DNA of 45,117 bases from an uncultured Aeromonadales bacterium (GTDB lineage: Bacteria > Pseudomonadota > Gammaproteobacteria > Enterobacterales > Succinivibrionaceae): positions 1-45,117 of the forward strand of contig CACZLZ010000022.1 in assembly GCA_902782145.1 (NCBI GenBank), given 5' to 3'. Of the stretch, positions 44,559 to 45,117 are shown one piece after another. The notes under the pieces are model-generated. The model saw nothing but the letters and a program-made list of their open reading frames with translations. It did not search any database and was not told the DNA's origin. Made by a program: the position numbers and the translations under genes. Each line of letters opens with the position of its first letter. Position 1 is the stretch's first letter.

Positions 44559-45117
44559 TTAATCGAGTTTTTCGATCAGACACTGATGATCCTTGGTTTC
44601 AGTGCTGTAATTTATCCCAACCAGAATGATGTTCTTGTATTGTTTGATATACCGTTTAAAGTATTCCTTTGTTTTAATTTGCTTAATGGCCTCTTCGGCG
44701 GAATCGTTGTACTTAAACTCAATCAGAATAAGCGGCTGTTTCCTTGTTATTGGCTCATACACTAAATCAGTACGGCCCTTACCTGCCTGATCTTCCCGGT
44801 GATAGCTGTAATCATCAAGAGTTGCCCATAAAAGTCCGGTCATCACGCAGTATGTTAGAGATTCCTCATCGTTGTAATCGAGAAGAGATACAGCCGATGA
44901 ATTATGAATGTCCTGAATCACTTTGGCTACCGTTGTACCGTCAAGCTCCATGATAGCTTTGAGCAGATTCTCTGAACGTTTGATGGTTTCCATGCGCTCG
45001 TACCAGTCCTGCTCTCTCACAATATCCATCAGCACTGCTTTGATTTCGGCATTAGGAACATAAGCAACCTTTCGATATTTGTTCTTGGTATCAGAACATC
45101 CGAGATACCCAAGACAT
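44559..45117 (-). CDS. C-terminal part of AAA-ATPase-like / PD-(D/E)XK nuclease-superfamily protein (partial)
   Basis: The frame is open from the right window edge to a TAA at 44561-44559 (185 codons), so the N-terminal part lies outside. The part seen begins with an LGYLG...VAYVPNAEIKAVL segment and ends in a nuclease-like core: RTDLVYEP followed by LILIEFKYN (the D ... E-x-K signature), then a helix KQIKTKEYFKRY. This matches the C terminus of the large family of AAA-ATPase-like proteins with a PD-(D/E)XK domain, abundant and often multicopy in gut anaerobes. Role unknown; defence or mobile-element functions are only guessed. It is markedly AT-rich and GATC-poor compared with the rest, a sign of transfer. 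Confidence 0.8.
   Translation of the reverse strand, partial: CLGYLGCSDTKNKYRKVAYVPNAEIKAVLMDIVREQDWYERMETIKRSENLLKAIMELDGTTVAKVIQDIHNSSAVSLLDYNDEESLTYCVMTGLLWATLDDYSYHREDQAGKGRTDLVYEPITRKQPLILIEFKYNDSAEEAIKQIKTKEYFKRYIKQYKNIILVGINYSTETKDHQCLIEKLD

Overview
The window is a GC-rich chromosomal segment of a gammaproteobacterium. Most of it is the conserved cell-envelope, translation and replication cluster: map/rpsB-tsf-pyrH-frr-uppS-cdsA-dxr-rseP-bamA-skp-lpxD-fabZ-lpxA-lpxB-rnhB-dnaE-accA-tilS. The block holding glnD, rcsF, trmO, proS and a malM-type gene supports the class assignment. The order uppS-cdsA-dxr-rseP is the Pseudomonas-like one; E. coli has dxr before uppS. The last gene is the end of an AAA-ATPase/PD-(D/E)XK protein of a kind common in gut anaerobes. 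A Succinivibrionaceae-like anaerobe is therefore plausible, but that family guess is inference only.

Layout. Positions 1-1734 hold no convincing gene apart from a possible gene tail with its terminator, IS-end-like short repeats and a 177-bp tandem higher-order repeat. Next come ppnN (minus), a MalM-family lipoprotein (plus), and glnD and map (minus). The long plus-strand cluster runs from rpsB (9383) to a DNA-alkylation-repair-like gene ending at 34132, followed by a strong terminator at 34249-34273. It contains several internal promoters and terminators, and galE is inserted between lpxD and fabZ. proS (minus) and gltX (plus) are divergent. After them come an unrecognised 402-residue protein, a tRNA-Ala(GGC) that leads directly into rcsF-trmO, a YfcH-type epimerase (minus), a large Cys-rich RCC1-like lipoprotein (plus), a low-molecular-weight tyrosine phosphatase (minus), and an AT-rich partial PD-(D/E)XK gene (minus) that runs off the window.

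Functional picture. The cluster links protein synthesis (S2, EF-Ts, RRF, MetAP, ProRS, GluRS, TilS, TrmO), nucleotide supply (PyrH, PpnN), isoprenoid and carrier lipid synthesis (Dxr, UppS), phospholipid synthesis (CdsA, FabZ, AccA), lipid A synthesis (LpxD, LpxA, LpxB), and outer-membrane assembly and surveillance (RseP, BamA, Skp, RcsF). GlnD adds nitrogen sensing.

The observations most worth following are the extreme density of GATC in coding and non-coding DNA, the 177-bp higher-order repeat built of about 44-nt monomers, and the lipoprotein predicted to be a seven-bladed propeller with a cysteine pair in six blades. The tRNA-Ala/rcsF arrangement, in which the mRNA start lies 20 nt after the tRNA CCA, also deserves attention. 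I found no CRISPR array, prophage, rRNA or complete insertion sequence.
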